Source: JAJDTT01 sp022827025 (GTDB lineage: Bacteria > Acidobacteriota > UBA6911 > RPQK01 > JAJDTT01). Taken from it: DNA of 64,000 bases. A program made the position numbers and the translations under genes. This document shows positions 25,533 to 33,748 of the stretch, piece after piece (position 1 is the first letter of the stretch; the number at the start of each line of letters is the position of its first letter). Below the pieces are notes generated by a model. That model was not told the DNA's origin. It saw only the letters and a list, made by a program, of their open reading frames with translations, and did not search any database. The stretch covers positions 4,278,001 to 4,342,000 of the forward strand of contig OZ241897.1 in the NCBI GenBank assembly GCA_965203535.1. The letters are read 5' to 3'.

Positions 25533-26069
25533 ATGAGTCGAATCAATCGGGCGGTGATCAGGGCTGCTCTGGCCGGCGGGGGCGTGCTGTTTGTCTGGGG
25601 GGTCTTCTACTGGGTGGTCCTCCCCTTTCACCAAGAGGTCTTCGGACAATTCCGGGATGAGGACGCCGTCGCTTCGGTCCTGACGCAGAATGCGCCCCGG
25701 TCCGGCGTCTACATCTATCCGGGCGGGCAGGACGAAGAAGCCGCGGAGAAAATGGCGCGGGGTCCCTTCGCCTTCGTCGTCTTCCATGCCGGAGGAATCA
25801 CATCGATGGTCCGGCCCCTGTTGACCCAATTGGGCATCCAGGTCCTGGGAGCGTTCCTGATCTCCCTGCTGCTGGCCAGGTCCGGAATTGGCGGCTACTG
25901 GGGACGAGTCGGATTCGTGGTTCTCCTGCTCTTGACGGCCGGCGTCCTGTGCCGTCTCCCGGATTGGAACTGGTGGCATTTCCCCACCGGGTACGTCGTC
26001 CTGGTCTTTGCGGACCTCCTCGCCGGTGGATTTCTGGCTGCCCTGGCAATGGCCCGGATCATCAGGTAG
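25533..26069 (+). CDS. Hypothetical membrane protein
   Basis: 178 residues, family not recognised. About four membrane segments are visible: AALAGGGVLFVWGVFYWVVL (~11-30), a helix near LGIQVLGAFLISLLLA, VGFVVLLLLTAGVLC, and YVVLVFADLLAGGFLAALA near the end. Between the first and second lies a soluble loop of ~60 residues with SGVYIYPGGQDEEAAEKMA. GAAAGGAGA precedes the ATG. The following TPR gene begins 7 bp after the stop, so the two are probably one operon. Confidence 0.7.
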   Translation: MSRINRAVIRAALAGGGVLFVWGVFYWVVLPFHQEVFGQFRDEDAVASVLTQNAPRSGVYIYPGGQDEEAAEKMARGPFAFVVFHAGGITSMVRPLLTQLGIQVLGAFLISLLLARSGIGGYWGRVGFVVLLLLTAGVLCRLPDWNWWHFPTGYVVLVFADLLAGGFLAALAMARIIR

Positions 26070-26076
26070 GAGTTCC

Positions 26077-27126
26077 ATGGCGTTTGCCATCGCCTTGCTG
26101 GTTCTCTCAGGACTGGTCCCTTCTACGTTACAGGCTGAATCCGAGAAGACACCTCGCAAGGGGCCTTACGAGTTCCGGGGCCGGATCGTGCTGCCGGACG
26201 GAGGATCCTTTCGTGGAAACACCCCGTTGGTGATCCTGGAGGCGGTGCAGTTTCCGTTTCGGCGCAAGGTTCTCGCCGGATGGGACGGGCGGTTCCGGAT
26301 CAAGAAGCTGCCCCAGTCCTCCTACAAGATGTCGATCCTGGTATCCGGCATGGGCGAGATGGATCGCACCGTGGACATCGGGCCCGCCTTTGCCGACAGG
26401 AAGGGACGTATCGAGGCCAACTTCGTGTTCGAACCCACAGCGTTGGCCGAGCCCGTGGCCACGGTCACGGCGACGCGCCTGTCGGTGGACTCCAAGGCCG
26501 TGAAGGCCTACCGGAAGGCGATGAAGAAACTGGAGAAAGGGGAATCGGCGGAGGCGGTCAAAGAGTTGGAGAAGGCGGTCGAGATCGACTCCAGGTACGC
26601 GGAGGCGTGGAACCGCCTGGGGACCATCGCCTATGTCTCACGGGATTACTCCCGGGCGGAATACAATTTTCGCCAGGCCCTCAAGCACGCCCCGGAATCC
26701 TATCCGCCGGTGGTGAATCTCGGCGCGGCGCTACTGGCCCTGAACCAGCCGACGAAGGCGCTGGCCATGAACCTCCGGGCCGTTCGGATGAAGGAGAAGG
26801 ACCCTCTGGCTCATGCCCAACTGGGGAGCAGCTACTATCACCTGGGGCGGCACGGCGAGGCGGTCAAGCATCTCAAACGGGCGAAGCAACTCGCTCCCCG
26901 GCACCATTCCGGCCCCCAGTTGATCCTCGCGGACATCTACTGGTACCGGAAGCAGTACGCCGCGACCGCTCAGGAGCTGGCCGAGTTTCTCCACTACCAT
27001 CCCGATTGGCCGGATGCGGACCGGTTGAACGGCCTCCTGCGGCGGGCCCGGGCTCTTGCCGCCAAACCGGTCCCATCCCAAGCCGGCGAAAACCAGGAGA
27101 CCGAAGGAGGCGAGTCGAGGCCATGA
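26077..27126 (+). CDS. Exported TPR protein with carboxypeptidase-regulatory-like N-terminus
   Basis: 349 residues from ATG 26077 with TAGGAG 4 bp before it; the frame itself extends further upstream into the previous gene. A signal peptide (MAFAIALLVLSGLVPSTLQA) is followed by a beta-sandwich-like region (GRFRIKKLPQSSYKMSILV) of the carboxypeptidase-regulatory type. About four TPRs follow (EAWNRLGTIAYVSRDYSRAE, then AHAQLGSSYYHLGRHGEAVK). It ends in an ATGA overlap with the next gene at 27123-27126, so translation is coupled. Confidence 0.82.
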   Translation: MAFAIALLVLSGLVPSTLQAESEKTPRKGPYEFRGRIVLPDGGSFRGNTPLVILEAVQFPFRRKVLAGWDGRFRIKKLPQSSYKMSILVSGMGEMDRTVDIGPAFADRKGRIEANFVFEPTALAEPVATVTATRLSVDSKAVKAYRKAMKKLEKGESAEAVKELEKAVEIDSRYAEAWNRLGTIAYVSRDYSRAEYNFRQALKHAPESYPPVVNLGAALLALNQPTKALAMNLRAVRMKEKDPLAHAQLGSSYYHLGRHGEAVKHLKRAKQLAPRHHSGPQLILADIYWYRKQYAATAQELAEFLHYHPDWPDADRLNGLLRRARALAAKPVPSQAGENQETEGGESRP

Positions 27127-28316
27127 CCGGCATCACCATGCTGGGGACCGGTCTCATCGGCGGGTTCTATACGCAAGCGCTGCAGCGAAGAGGCCGGGAG
27201 CAGGTTCTGGCGGTCTATTCCCGAAGGCTCGATCGGGCCCGGGACTTCGCGCGCCGGTGGGGCATTCCCCGATGGACCGCGGACCTGGAGGAGGCCGTGT
27301 CCGATTCCGGGACCCGGGTGGTGGTGGTCGGACTTCCCAACGACCTGCACGAAAAAGCGGTGGAGCTGGCCGCCCGTGCGGGCAAGGCGGTCCTGTGCAC
27401 CAAGCCTCTGGCCCGGACCGGCGCCGAAGCCCGGCGCATGCTGGAGACGGTGGAGCAGGCGGGCGTCTTTGCCGGGTACCTGGAAGATCTGGTCTACACG
27501 CCCAAGACCTTGAAGGCGTTGGAAACGGTGAGGTCGGGCGCTCTGGGCCGGATTCTCTGGGTCCGTTCCCGGGAGGCCCATTCGGGCCCCCACAGCGCCT
27601 GGTTCTGGGACCATGCCCAAGCCGGCGGCGGAGCCATCGTCGACCTGGGCTGCCACTGCATCGAGATCATCCGCAGCTTCGTGGGCAAAGAGGTCTACCC
27701 CAGGGAGGTCCTGTGTTGGGCCGACACCCTGGTCCATCCGGTGGAGAGCGAGGACAACTCGGTGACGCTCATCCGTTTCGACGGCGGAGCGCTGGGGCAG
27801 TTCGAGGTGAGCTGGACCTTTCGCGGTGGAATGGACCTGAGAGACGAGGTCTCGGGAACCGGGGGGACCATCTGGCTCAACCACTTCCTCAGGACCGGGT
27901 TCGAGGTCTATTCCTCGGCCGGCGGGACCGGCTACGTGGCGGAGAAAGCGGAGGCCGAGGCGGGCTGGACTTTCCCCGTGGGCGACGAGGTGGAGGAACT
28001 GGGATACGGCCGCATGTTCGACGACATGTTCCGCTCCATGGAGGCTGGGCGGTCTCCGCGGGAGACCTTTTATGACGGCTACGTGGTCAACGCGGTCATC
28101 GACGCCTGCTACCGCTCCGCCAAGTCGAAACGGTGGGAAACCGTCGATCTGGAACCGTGGCGCGGGAGTTTCGGGGCCCCGGCTCCAGGTGAACCGGCCG
28201 AGATGGCTGCAGGGAGTGTCGTCGTGAAGCGGGAGCGAATGCCGGACGGACGCCTGAAGCTCATCCTGAAGGATCCCGAATCGGGCCGGTTCAGCGAACG
28301 GTTCGAAGACGGTTGA
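27123..28316 (+). CDS. Gfo/Idh/MocA family oxidoreductase
   Basis: 397 residues from ATG 27123, overlapping the TPR gene by 4 bp. The nucleotide loop is MLGTGLIGGFYTQAL. The catalytic motif is AVLCTKPLART, where Thr replaces the common Glu of EKP but the lysine is kept. The second domain has GAIVDLGCHCIEIIRSFVGK. A C-terminal tail of ~40 residues (VVVKRERMPDGRLKLILKD) is not typical of the family. The upstream frame is open for a long way but belongs to the TPR gene region. Confidence 0.86.
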   Translation: MTGITMLGTGLIGGFYTQALQRRGREQVLAVYSRRLDRARDFARRWGIPRWTADLEEAVSDSGTRVVVVGLPNDLHEKAVELAARAGKAVLCTKPLARTGAEARRMLETVEQAGVFAGYLEDLVYTPKTLKALETVRSGALGRILWVRSREAHSGPHSAWFWDHAQAGGGAIVDLGCHCIEIIRSFVGKEVYPREVLCWADTLVHPVESEDNSVTLIRFDGGALGQFEVSWTFRGGMDLRDEVSGTGGTIWLNHFLRTGFEVYSSAGGTGYVAEKAEAEAGWTFPVGDEVEELGYGRMFDDMFRSMEAGRSPRETFYDGYVVNAVIDACYRSAKSKRWETVDLEPWRGSFGAPAPGEPAEMAAGSVVVKRERMPDGRLKLILKDPESGRFSERFEDG

Positions 28317-28568
28317 CGTGTTTTTTCTCTCCGTGTCCGCCTGTTTCAGACTGAAAGCGTAGTGGTGACTACTTCGTATAGATCCGCTGCTTCATCAACG
28401 AATTGCTGAGGCGTCACGACGACTTGTCCTGGCGGTGAGCATCACCCAATACTGTTCCTCATGTCGGGACAGATCCGGCGGTTGGCGATGATCTGGATTG
28501 GGAGACCGCACAGTCTGCCTGGGAGTGTCTATGATAATAGGGTCCAGTTGGGGTCCCGGAGTGGCATC
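28317..28568. other. Non-coding interval left of the IS element
   Basis: Between the Gfo/Idh/MocA stop and the left inverted repeat of the IS there are 252 bp with no convincing gene. A T-run follows the stop (28321-28326) but without a strong hairpin. Read on the minus strand, the part next to the IS is open for about 50 codons. This could be the remainder of the gene that the IS interrupted (see the HicB-like gene at 30455), but the translation is not recognisable. Confidence 0.4.
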
Positions 28569-30511
28569 TTTAAGCCGAAGTTCCGGAAGAATCTCCCCTT
28601 AAAATCGAGCTAAATGGTTGATTTCATTACAGAAACGGCATCGAGTCTGCGCATATGTGTTCCCATGTAAGTGATGTCTTATATACTTGAATTTATGATC
28701 TATATGTCCTATACTAATTCCCATGTACGTCGACATTGTCCCCAACCGCAATTCCCGCCCCGCCATCCTCCTGCGCGAAGGCTGGCGCGAGGGCAAACGC
28801 GTCCGCAAACGCACCATCGCCAACATCTCCAGTTGGCCTCGGGACCAGGTCGAGCGTCTCCGCCTCGTCCTCAAGAACGTCCCGCTCGTTCACCCGGATG
28901 AGATCTTCGTCATCGAACGCTCCCTCCCCCACGGGCACGTCGAGACCGTCCTCACGGTCATCCGCCGCCTCAAGCTCCCGGCTCTCATCCATCCCCGGCC
29001 CTCGCGTCAGCGCGACCTAGTCTTGGCCATGATCATTCAGCGCTTGTTGCAACCCGCCTCCAAGCTCGCCACCACGCGGCTCTGGCACACCACCACCCTG
29101 GCCTCGGAACTCTCCCTGGAGGAGGCCGACGAGGACGACCTGTACGGGGCCATGGACTGGTTGCTCCAGCGCCAGGGCCGGATCGAGAAGAAACTGGCCA
29201 AACGGCACCTAGCCGAAGGCGATCACGTGCTTTACGACGTCTCCAGCAGCTTCTACGAAGGCCACACCTGTTCCTTGATGCAGTTCGGACACAGCCGGGA
29301 CGGCAAGCTCGGCCGTCCCATCGTGGTCTACGGCGTGATGGCGGATGCGGCGGGACGTCCGGTGGCCGTCCAAGCCTATCCCGGCAATACGGGGGATCCG
29401 GCCACGGTGCCGGACCAGGTGGAGAGGCTGCGCCGGCGCTTCGGGTTGAAGCGGGTGGTGCTGGTGGGGGACCGGGGCCTGCTGACCCAGACTCAAATCA
29501 AGTATCTGAAGCGCTATCCGGGGCTGGGGTGGATCTCGGCGTTGCGGCATGAGGCCATCCGCCAACTGGTGGAGGAAGAAACGGTCCAGTTGTCGATCTT
29601 TGATGAGCGCAACTTGGCGGAGATCCGAACCGAGGCCTATCCGGGGGAACGGCTCGTCGTCTGCCACAACCCGCTGCTGGCCGAGTATCGGCGCAACAAA
29701 CGCCAGGACCTGCTGGCGTCCACGGAAAAAGCGTTGGCCAAGATCGCCCGCGAGGTGGCGCGGCGCACCAAGACGCCGTTGTTGGCGCCCCAGATCGGCG
29801 AGAAGGTGGGTCGTGTCAAGAACCGGTACAAGGTGGCCAAGCACTTCGAGATGGTGATCGAAGACGGGCGCTTCGAGTACGCCCGGCGCGAGGAAGCCAT
29901 CGAGCGGGAGAAGCAACTGGACGGCTTTTACATCATCCGCACGAGTGAACCTGAGGAGCGGTTGGCGACGGACGATGTGGTGCGCAGCTACAAGAACCTG
30001 ACGAACGTCGAGCGGGCGTTCCGATCTCTGAAGACGGTGGACCTGCAGATCCGTCCCATCCGTCACCGGACGGAGGAGCGGGTGCGGTCGCACCTGTTCC
30101 TGTGCCTGCTGTCCTATTACGTCGAGTGGCATCTGCGCCGAGCCCTGGCCCCGTTGCTGTTCGATGACGAGGACTTGGACGCGCACCGGGCGAAGCGGGA
30201 CCCGGTGCGGCCGGCGCAGCCGTCGGCGTCGGCCAAACGGAAGAAGTCAAAGCGAACAACCAAGGACGGGCTCCCGATCCACAGCTTCGCCACGCTGATG
30301 GCGGAACTGGGCACGCGCGCCCGTCATCAATGCCGAGTGGCCTCGGATCCGGAGGGTTCGAAGCTGCAACGACTGACGGAGGCGACGCCGCTGCAGCAGC
30401 GGGCGATGGAACTGGTTAAGACGTTCCCAGTGAAGACGAAGTCCAGTTAGAGAGTTAGCCTTTTAGAATCAAGGAGATATCTTGTCTCTGGGTCTGGAAC
30501 TTCGGTTTAAG
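28569..30511 (+). mobile_element. IS1634-family insertion sequence (~1.94 kb)
   Basis: A transposase gene (28723-30450) is bounded by matching ends. The left end reads TTTAAGCCGAAGTTCCGGA (28569-28587). The complement of the right end (30493-30511) reads CTTAAACCGAAGTTCCAGA, with 16 of 19 positions the same. The interval from the left end to the transposase start holds ~150 bp of AT-rich leader. No clean target duplication was found by eye. The right end overlaps the 3' end of a convergent gene. Confidence 0.72.
28723..30450 (+). CDS. IS1634-family DDE transposase
   Basis: 575 residues, near the usual length of IS1634-type (IS4 superfamily) transposases. The DDE signature is readable: first Asp in HVLYDVSSSFYEG, second Asp in VVLVGDRGLLT, and Glu in YKNLTNVERAFRSLKT, the YREK-like region. 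A lysine-rich tail (SAKRKKSKRTTKDG) lies near the end. The frame is intact, so the element could still be active. The AT-rich region upstream contains several Shine-Dalgarno-poor starts. The ATG at 28723 is preceded by a repeated CCCATGTA motif. Confidence 0.9.
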   Translation: MYVDIVPNRNSRPAILLREGWREGKRVRKRTIANISSWPRDQVERLRLVLKNVPLVHPDEIFVIERSLPHGHVETVLTVIRRLKLPALIHPRPSRQRDLVLAMIIQRLLQPASKLATTRLWHTTTLASELSLEEADEDDLYGAMDWLLQRQGRIEKKLAKRHLAEGDHVLYDVSSSFYEGHTCSLMQFGHSRDGKLGRPIVVYGVMADAAGRPVAVQAYPGNTGDPATVPDQVERLRRRFGLKRVVLVGDRGLLTQTQIKYLKRYPGLGWISALRHEAIRQLVEEETVQLSIFDERNLAEIRTEAYPGERLVVCHNPLLAEYRRNKRQDLLASTEKALAKIAREVARRTKTPLLAPQIGEKVGRVKNRYKVAKHFEMVIEDGRFEYARREEAIEREKQLDGFYIIRTSEPEERLATDDVVRSYKNLTNVERAFRSLKTVDLQIRPIRHRTEERVRSHLFLCLLSYYVEWHLRRALAPLLFDDEDLDAHRAKRDPVRPAQPSASAKRKKSKRTTKDGLPIHSFATLMAELGTRARHQCRVASDPEGSKLQRLTEATPLQQRAMELVKTFPVKTKSS

Positions 30512-30748
30512 TACGGCCCAGAATTTGTCTGGAGCGCGAGACAGGATAGATCCCCCCCACCCCTTCTCAAGGCCAAACTCAACATGCCTTTTCAACACCA
30601 CCTGGAGTTTCTCCAGCGAACGATGCTCATCCTTCTCAACGGCACAAAGGTCAAATTCAAGTGCGTGGGCGACCCAATCCCCAGAGTCGCTCGGATAGGT
30701 CAGGACGGTAGCTGTCATCGGAAGTCGAAATTGACTCATGTCAGGCAC
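30455..30748 (-). CDS. HicB-like small protein, 3' end altered by the IS
   Basis: 97 residues, or 94 if starting at the second Met. The first half, FRLPMTATVLTYPSDSGDWV followed by AHALEFDLCAVE, resembles the HicB-like antitoxin fold, in which a strand pair is followed by a helix. The end is suspicious: bases 30455-30511 lie inside the right inverted repeat of the IS1634 element, so the last ~18 residues (PKFQTQRQDISLILKG) are IS-derived. The original C-terminus has probably been lost. No HicA toxin is seen next to it. Confidence 0.5.
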   Translation of the reverse strand: MPDMSQFRLPMTATVLTYPSDSGDWVAHALEFDLCAVEKDEHRSLEKLQVVLKRHVEFGLEKGWGGSILSRAPDKFWAVLKPKFQTQRQDISLILKG

Positions 30749-31054
30749 CTTGATCCTTCACGGATTGGGGAGACTCCAAATTGGTTTTTCTGCGTCCCCA
30801 ATCCACAGAGTGATATTTGAAATTTGAACGGTGTTGCAGATTCACAGAACAATTATGCCGCAGTTTTGCTACGTCTGTTTGACGTGTGTCAAGAATTTTG
30901 GCCGACTCAAGTTCTCCCAATTTTGGAAAATCCGACCGATTCCACCGAATGGGAGCAGTCAAAGAGGGCACCCACAAGGGGGCCCCTACGTTGCACATGC
31001 AGGTCTCAGTTGCGTGCCGGCATTCGCCAGGTCTTGCCCGGTGGGGGGAATTCC
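30749..31054. other. Intergenic interval with a small palindrome and a REP-like repeat
   Basis: About 306 bp separate the HicB-like gene from the end of the SDR gene. They hold a perfect small palindrome (TTGAC-GTGT-GTCAA, 30879-30892) and one REP-like hairpin (30964-30989). Plus-strand open frames here have no recognisable product. No RNA gene was recognised. Confidence 0.5.
30964..30989. repeat. REP-like hairpin repeat, single arm
   Basis: The complement reads GTAGGGGCCCCCTTGTGGGT followed by GCCCTC, matching the arms at 5886-5966, 57419-57445 and 62309-62335 with one or two changes and a 1-base deletion. It lies between convergent or unrelated genes, as REP-type elements often do. Confidence 0.75.
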
Positions 31055-31867
31055 TCAGTGCTCCATGACCATTCCGCCGTCGATGTTGATGGACTGGCCA
31101 TGGATCCAGGAAGCCGCCCCGGTGCACAGGAAAGCGATGAACGCCGCCACTTCTTCCCGGGTCCCGGTGCGTCCGATGGGGTGCGACTCTCCCATCTTTT
31201 TCCATTGTTCTCCCCGGCCGAACCGGTCCATGCGTGACGTGTCCACGGCGGCGGGGCAGATGCAGTTGACGTTGACCCGGTGCGGTCCCAGTTCCTGCGC
31301 CAGAGACTGGGTCATGCCGACCTGGGCGAAATTGGCGGCGCAGTAGGCCAGGGCTTCGGCGGCTCCCCTCTTGCCCGCCGAAGAGGCCACGTTCACGATC
31401 TTTCCCCCGTCTCCCTGCCGGATCAACGAGGGGATCACCGCCCGGGCGCAGAGGTAGGTGCCCCGGACCTTGACGTCCAGCACCCTTTGGAAGACATCCG
31501 GGTCCAACTCGGCCGTGGCCACGCGGTCGCGGCCGATGGGCATGGCCGCGTTGTTGATCAGGATGTCCACGCGGCCGAACTCCTCCAGGGTGCGGGCCAC
31601 CATCCTGTCCACGTCCTTCACCCGGGTCACGTCCGCCACCAGGGGGAGGGCCTTGCGGCCCAGCTCGCGCACCCGCTCCGCGGTGCTCTCCACATCCCGC
31701 CACCCCAGTTTCCGCTCATCGGGTGGAAAGGTTTCCGGGTCTCGGCCGGTGCCGGTGACCACGATGTCGGCCCCCAAACGGGCCAGCGCCACGGCGGTTT
31801 CGAAACCGATGCTCCGGAGACGGCCGGCTCCGGTGACAATGGCTACCTTTCCGTTCAATTCGCCCAT
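31055..31867 (-). CDS. Short-chain dehydrogenase/reductase lacking the catalytic lysine
   Basis: 270 residues from ATG 31867, preceded by GGGAGG. The SDR fold is clear: a cofactor loop VTGAGRLRSIG (a variant of TGxxxGxG), DILINNAAMP, catalytic Ser in NVASSAG (~162-163) and Tyr175. The YxxxK motif reads YCAANFAQ, so residue 179 is Asn instead of the conserved Lys. The rest (VNVNCICPAAVDTSRMDRF, then HGQSINIDGGMVMEH) is normal. Without the Lys the protein may be a poor dehydrogenase, or it may have another role. The neighbouring DUF2911 gene diverges from it. Confidence 0.85.
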   Translation of the reverse strand: MGELNGKVAIVTGAGRLRSIGFETAVALARLGADIVVTGTGRDPETFPPDERKLGWRDVESTAERVRELGRKALPLVADVTRVKDVDRMVARTLEEFGRVDILINNAAMPIGRDRVATAELDPDVFQRVLDVKVRGTYLCARAVIPSLIRQGDGGKIVNVASSAGKRGAAEALAYCAANFAQVGMTQSLAQELGPHRVNVNCICPAAVDTSRMDRFGRGEQWKKMGESHPIGRTGTREEVAAFIAFLCTGAASWIHGQSINIDGGMVMEH

Positions 31868-32013
31868 CTTCGCGCCTCCCTGCGGCAGATCTTCGATTCG
31901 TGCCGCACAGTCTACTACGGCGTCCGGTCCGCTTCGCCGTCAGCTTGCCGCAGTCCCGAAAAGGACGTACTATTCCGGTCGAACCCGAGAACAATCCGCA
32001 AAGGAGGGACGCC

Positions 32014-32511
32014 GTGAAGATTCGCTACTTGCCGGCAATCGCATTGTTTCTGGGGGCGTCCGCGACGCTTCTGTCTCACCCCCACCTCAACAAGATGGTG
32101 AAGGCCACCCTTCCCAGCAAGGTCGAGGCCAGCATCAAGTACTACACCGTGCCGGCCAACATGGAGCACGTGAAGAGGGTCCAGGTCGGGGACTTCATTC
32201 CCAGCCGGGCCGTCCTCTCCCTGTCGGGCGACACGCCTGCCGGGTCCACCACCTTGAAGGCGGGCGATTACACCATCGGCGCCGTCCGCAACGCCGGCGA
32301 TTGGACCCTGGCGCTCTATCCGGGCAAGCCGGCGCGCGGAATGGCCCCGGACAAATCCAAGGTGATCTCGCTGGACTCCAGCTTCTCCGATTCGGAGGGA
32401 ATCGCTCACCACGTCTCCTACGACCTGGCGCCGGGCCACGGCAAGCTGGAAGGCAAGACGACCTTGATCTGGCACTTTGGCAATCTCTACCTTGCCGGAG
32501 CCTTGCAATAA
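32014..32511 (+). CDS. Exported DUF2911-like protein
   Basis: 165 residues from GTG 32014, with a strong AAGGAGGG at 32001-32008; the frame is open further upstream but without such a signal. The leader MKIRYLPAIALFLGASATLL is a Sec signal peptide. The mature part (LKAGDYTIGAVRN, WTLALYPGK, TTLIWHFGNLYLAGAL) is compatible with the DUF2911 beta-sandwich, whose function is unknown. It stands alone between a divergent SDR gene and a TIM-barrel gene 56 bp downstream. Confidence 0.7.
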   Translation: MKIRYLPAIALFLGASATLLSHPHLNKMVKATLPSKVEASIKYYTVPANMEHVKRVQVGDFIPSRAVLSLSGDTPAGSTTLKAGDYTIGAVRNAGDWTLALYPGKPARGMAPDKSKVISLDSSFSDSEGIAHHVSYDLAPGHGKLEGKTTLIWHFGNLYLAGALQ

Positions 32512-32567
32512 CCGGGCCTCGTGAACAACCCGCGTGACGGCGAGGGCCCGATTCGGACCGGATTCCC

Positions 32568-33446
32568 GTGACGAAGGCCGCGGGTTCTCCGGGCATGATT
32601 CCCGGCATCGTGAGCAACTGCTGGCAATGGCAGTTGGAACAGGGAACCGCGCTGGAGGACCTGCTGGGTCAGGCCCTGGATCGAGGTTACCTCGCCGTTG
32701 AGTTGAGGCAGACCTGCCTGGGTTCTTTCGAGGAGCGGGAGGGCTTCGTGCCCAAGGTGTCGGCCCTGGGACGCCTGGCGGAACGGTTCCCGGAAATCCG
32801 GTTCGATCTGGCTCTCGCATTTCCGTTCCTGGGTCCCGGCGGAGTCGCCGAAGACCCGTTGTTCCGAACCGGAGTGGACGCCGCCCGTGCGCTGGCGGGC
32901 CGCTTCCGGCCCCATCTGCGGCTGGTCGACTTGGCGACGACCGGCGAAATGCTGCGGGGCAGGGAACTGCAGGCCGCCCATGAGGTGGCCCGGCTCGCCG
33001 AACCGCTGGCGGACGCCGGCGGCTGGCTTTCGCTGGAGCATTCCCGGCAGCCATGGACCCGCTTCACCCGGGTGATGGTCGAGGTCCGCCGCCTCCTGGG
33101 AAGCCGTTCGGGCCATCTCCGCCTCTGTTACGACCCGGTCAACCTGCTGTTCGCGTCCGACCGGCCCGATCCGGCCGAGGTCGTCCGGAGTCTGGACGCC
33201 GCCAACTTGTCGATGGTCCACCTGAAACAGTTCCGGGCGGGTGAGCTCCGGACGTCGATCGAAGATGGAGAGATCGACTGGGAAACCCAGATCTCCGGTC
33301 TGGCGCAGTACGGATACGACGGACCCGCCCTTTTCGAGGTCCGGTCGGACGAACCGGTCTGGGAGAATCTCGACCGGGGCCGGGCCTACCTGGAATCACT
33401 CGGCGGGCGTTTTGTAGACCCCCGGTCTGGAGGAATAAATGGCTGA
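32568..33446 (+). CDS. TIM-barrel sugar isomerase/epimerase-like protein (AP endonuclease 2 family)
   Basis: 292 residues from GTG 32568; an ATG at 32595 is also possible. The pattern of the xylose-isomerase-like TIM barrel can be followed: GIVSNCWQWQ at strand 1, DRGYLAVELRQ, GGWLSLEHS, LRLCYDPVNLLF, LSMVHLKQF, and YGYDGPALFEV near the end. The family includes sugar-phosphate isomerases and epimerases. Several catabolic oxidoreductases nearby support a role in sugar breakdown. Its stop is 6 bp before a cyclase remnant, so its last few residues may come from a deletion junction. Confidence 0.8.
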   Translation: MTKAAGSPGMIPGIVSNCWQWQLEQGTALEDLLGQALDRGYLAVELRQTCLGSFEEREGFVPKVSALGRLAERFPEIRFDLALAFPFLGPGGVAEDPLFRTGVDAARALAGRFRPHLRLVDLATTGEMLRGRELQAAHEVARLAEPLADAGGWLSLEHSRQPWTRFTRVMVEVRRLLGSRSGHLRLCYDPVNLLFASDRPDPAEVVRSLDAANLSMVHLKQFRAGELRTSIEDGEIDWETQISGLAQYGYDGPALFEVRSDEPVWENLDRGRAYLESLGGRFVDPRSGGING

Positions 33447-33700
33447 GGGAGAGGGACGTGGCGCTGGTGGGCAGCGACGCCGCTTCGGACGTCCTTCCAT
33501 CGCAGATCGAGGGAGCCGATCAGCCGGTGCATCAGTTGCTGCTCGTGGCCATGGGAGTCCCCATCTTCGACAATTGCGACCTGGAGGCTCTGGGGAACGA
33601 GGCCGAGAAACAGGGCCGCTGGGAGTTTCTGCTGACGGCGGCTCCGCTTCCGGTTCCGGGAGGGACCGGCTCGCCGCTGAATCCCATCGCGACGTTCTAG
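33440..33700 (+). pseudogene. Remnant of a cyclase/kynurenine-formamidase-like gene (C-terminal part only)
   Basis: The visible ~85 codons (WLRERDVALVGSDAASDVLP to GGTGSPLNPIATF) match the C-terminal part of bacterial putative cyclases, including GVPIFDNCDLEALG and RWEFLLTAAPLPV. Normal members have ~300 residues and the metal-binding HxGTHxD region, all missing here. The nearest start, GTG 33458, has no good ribosome site. The 5' part was probably lost by deletion that fused this piece to the end of the TIM-barrel gene. Confidence 0.72.
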
Positions 33701-33748
33701 GAAACGGGAAAAAGGCGAGTAAGAATCCCTCCGAAGTTGGAGATTGCC

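Noticed and set aside
30482..30820. Plus-strand open frame after the transposase
   Set aside because: Complement of the HicB-like gene and IS end; the minus-strand translation is the more protein-like.
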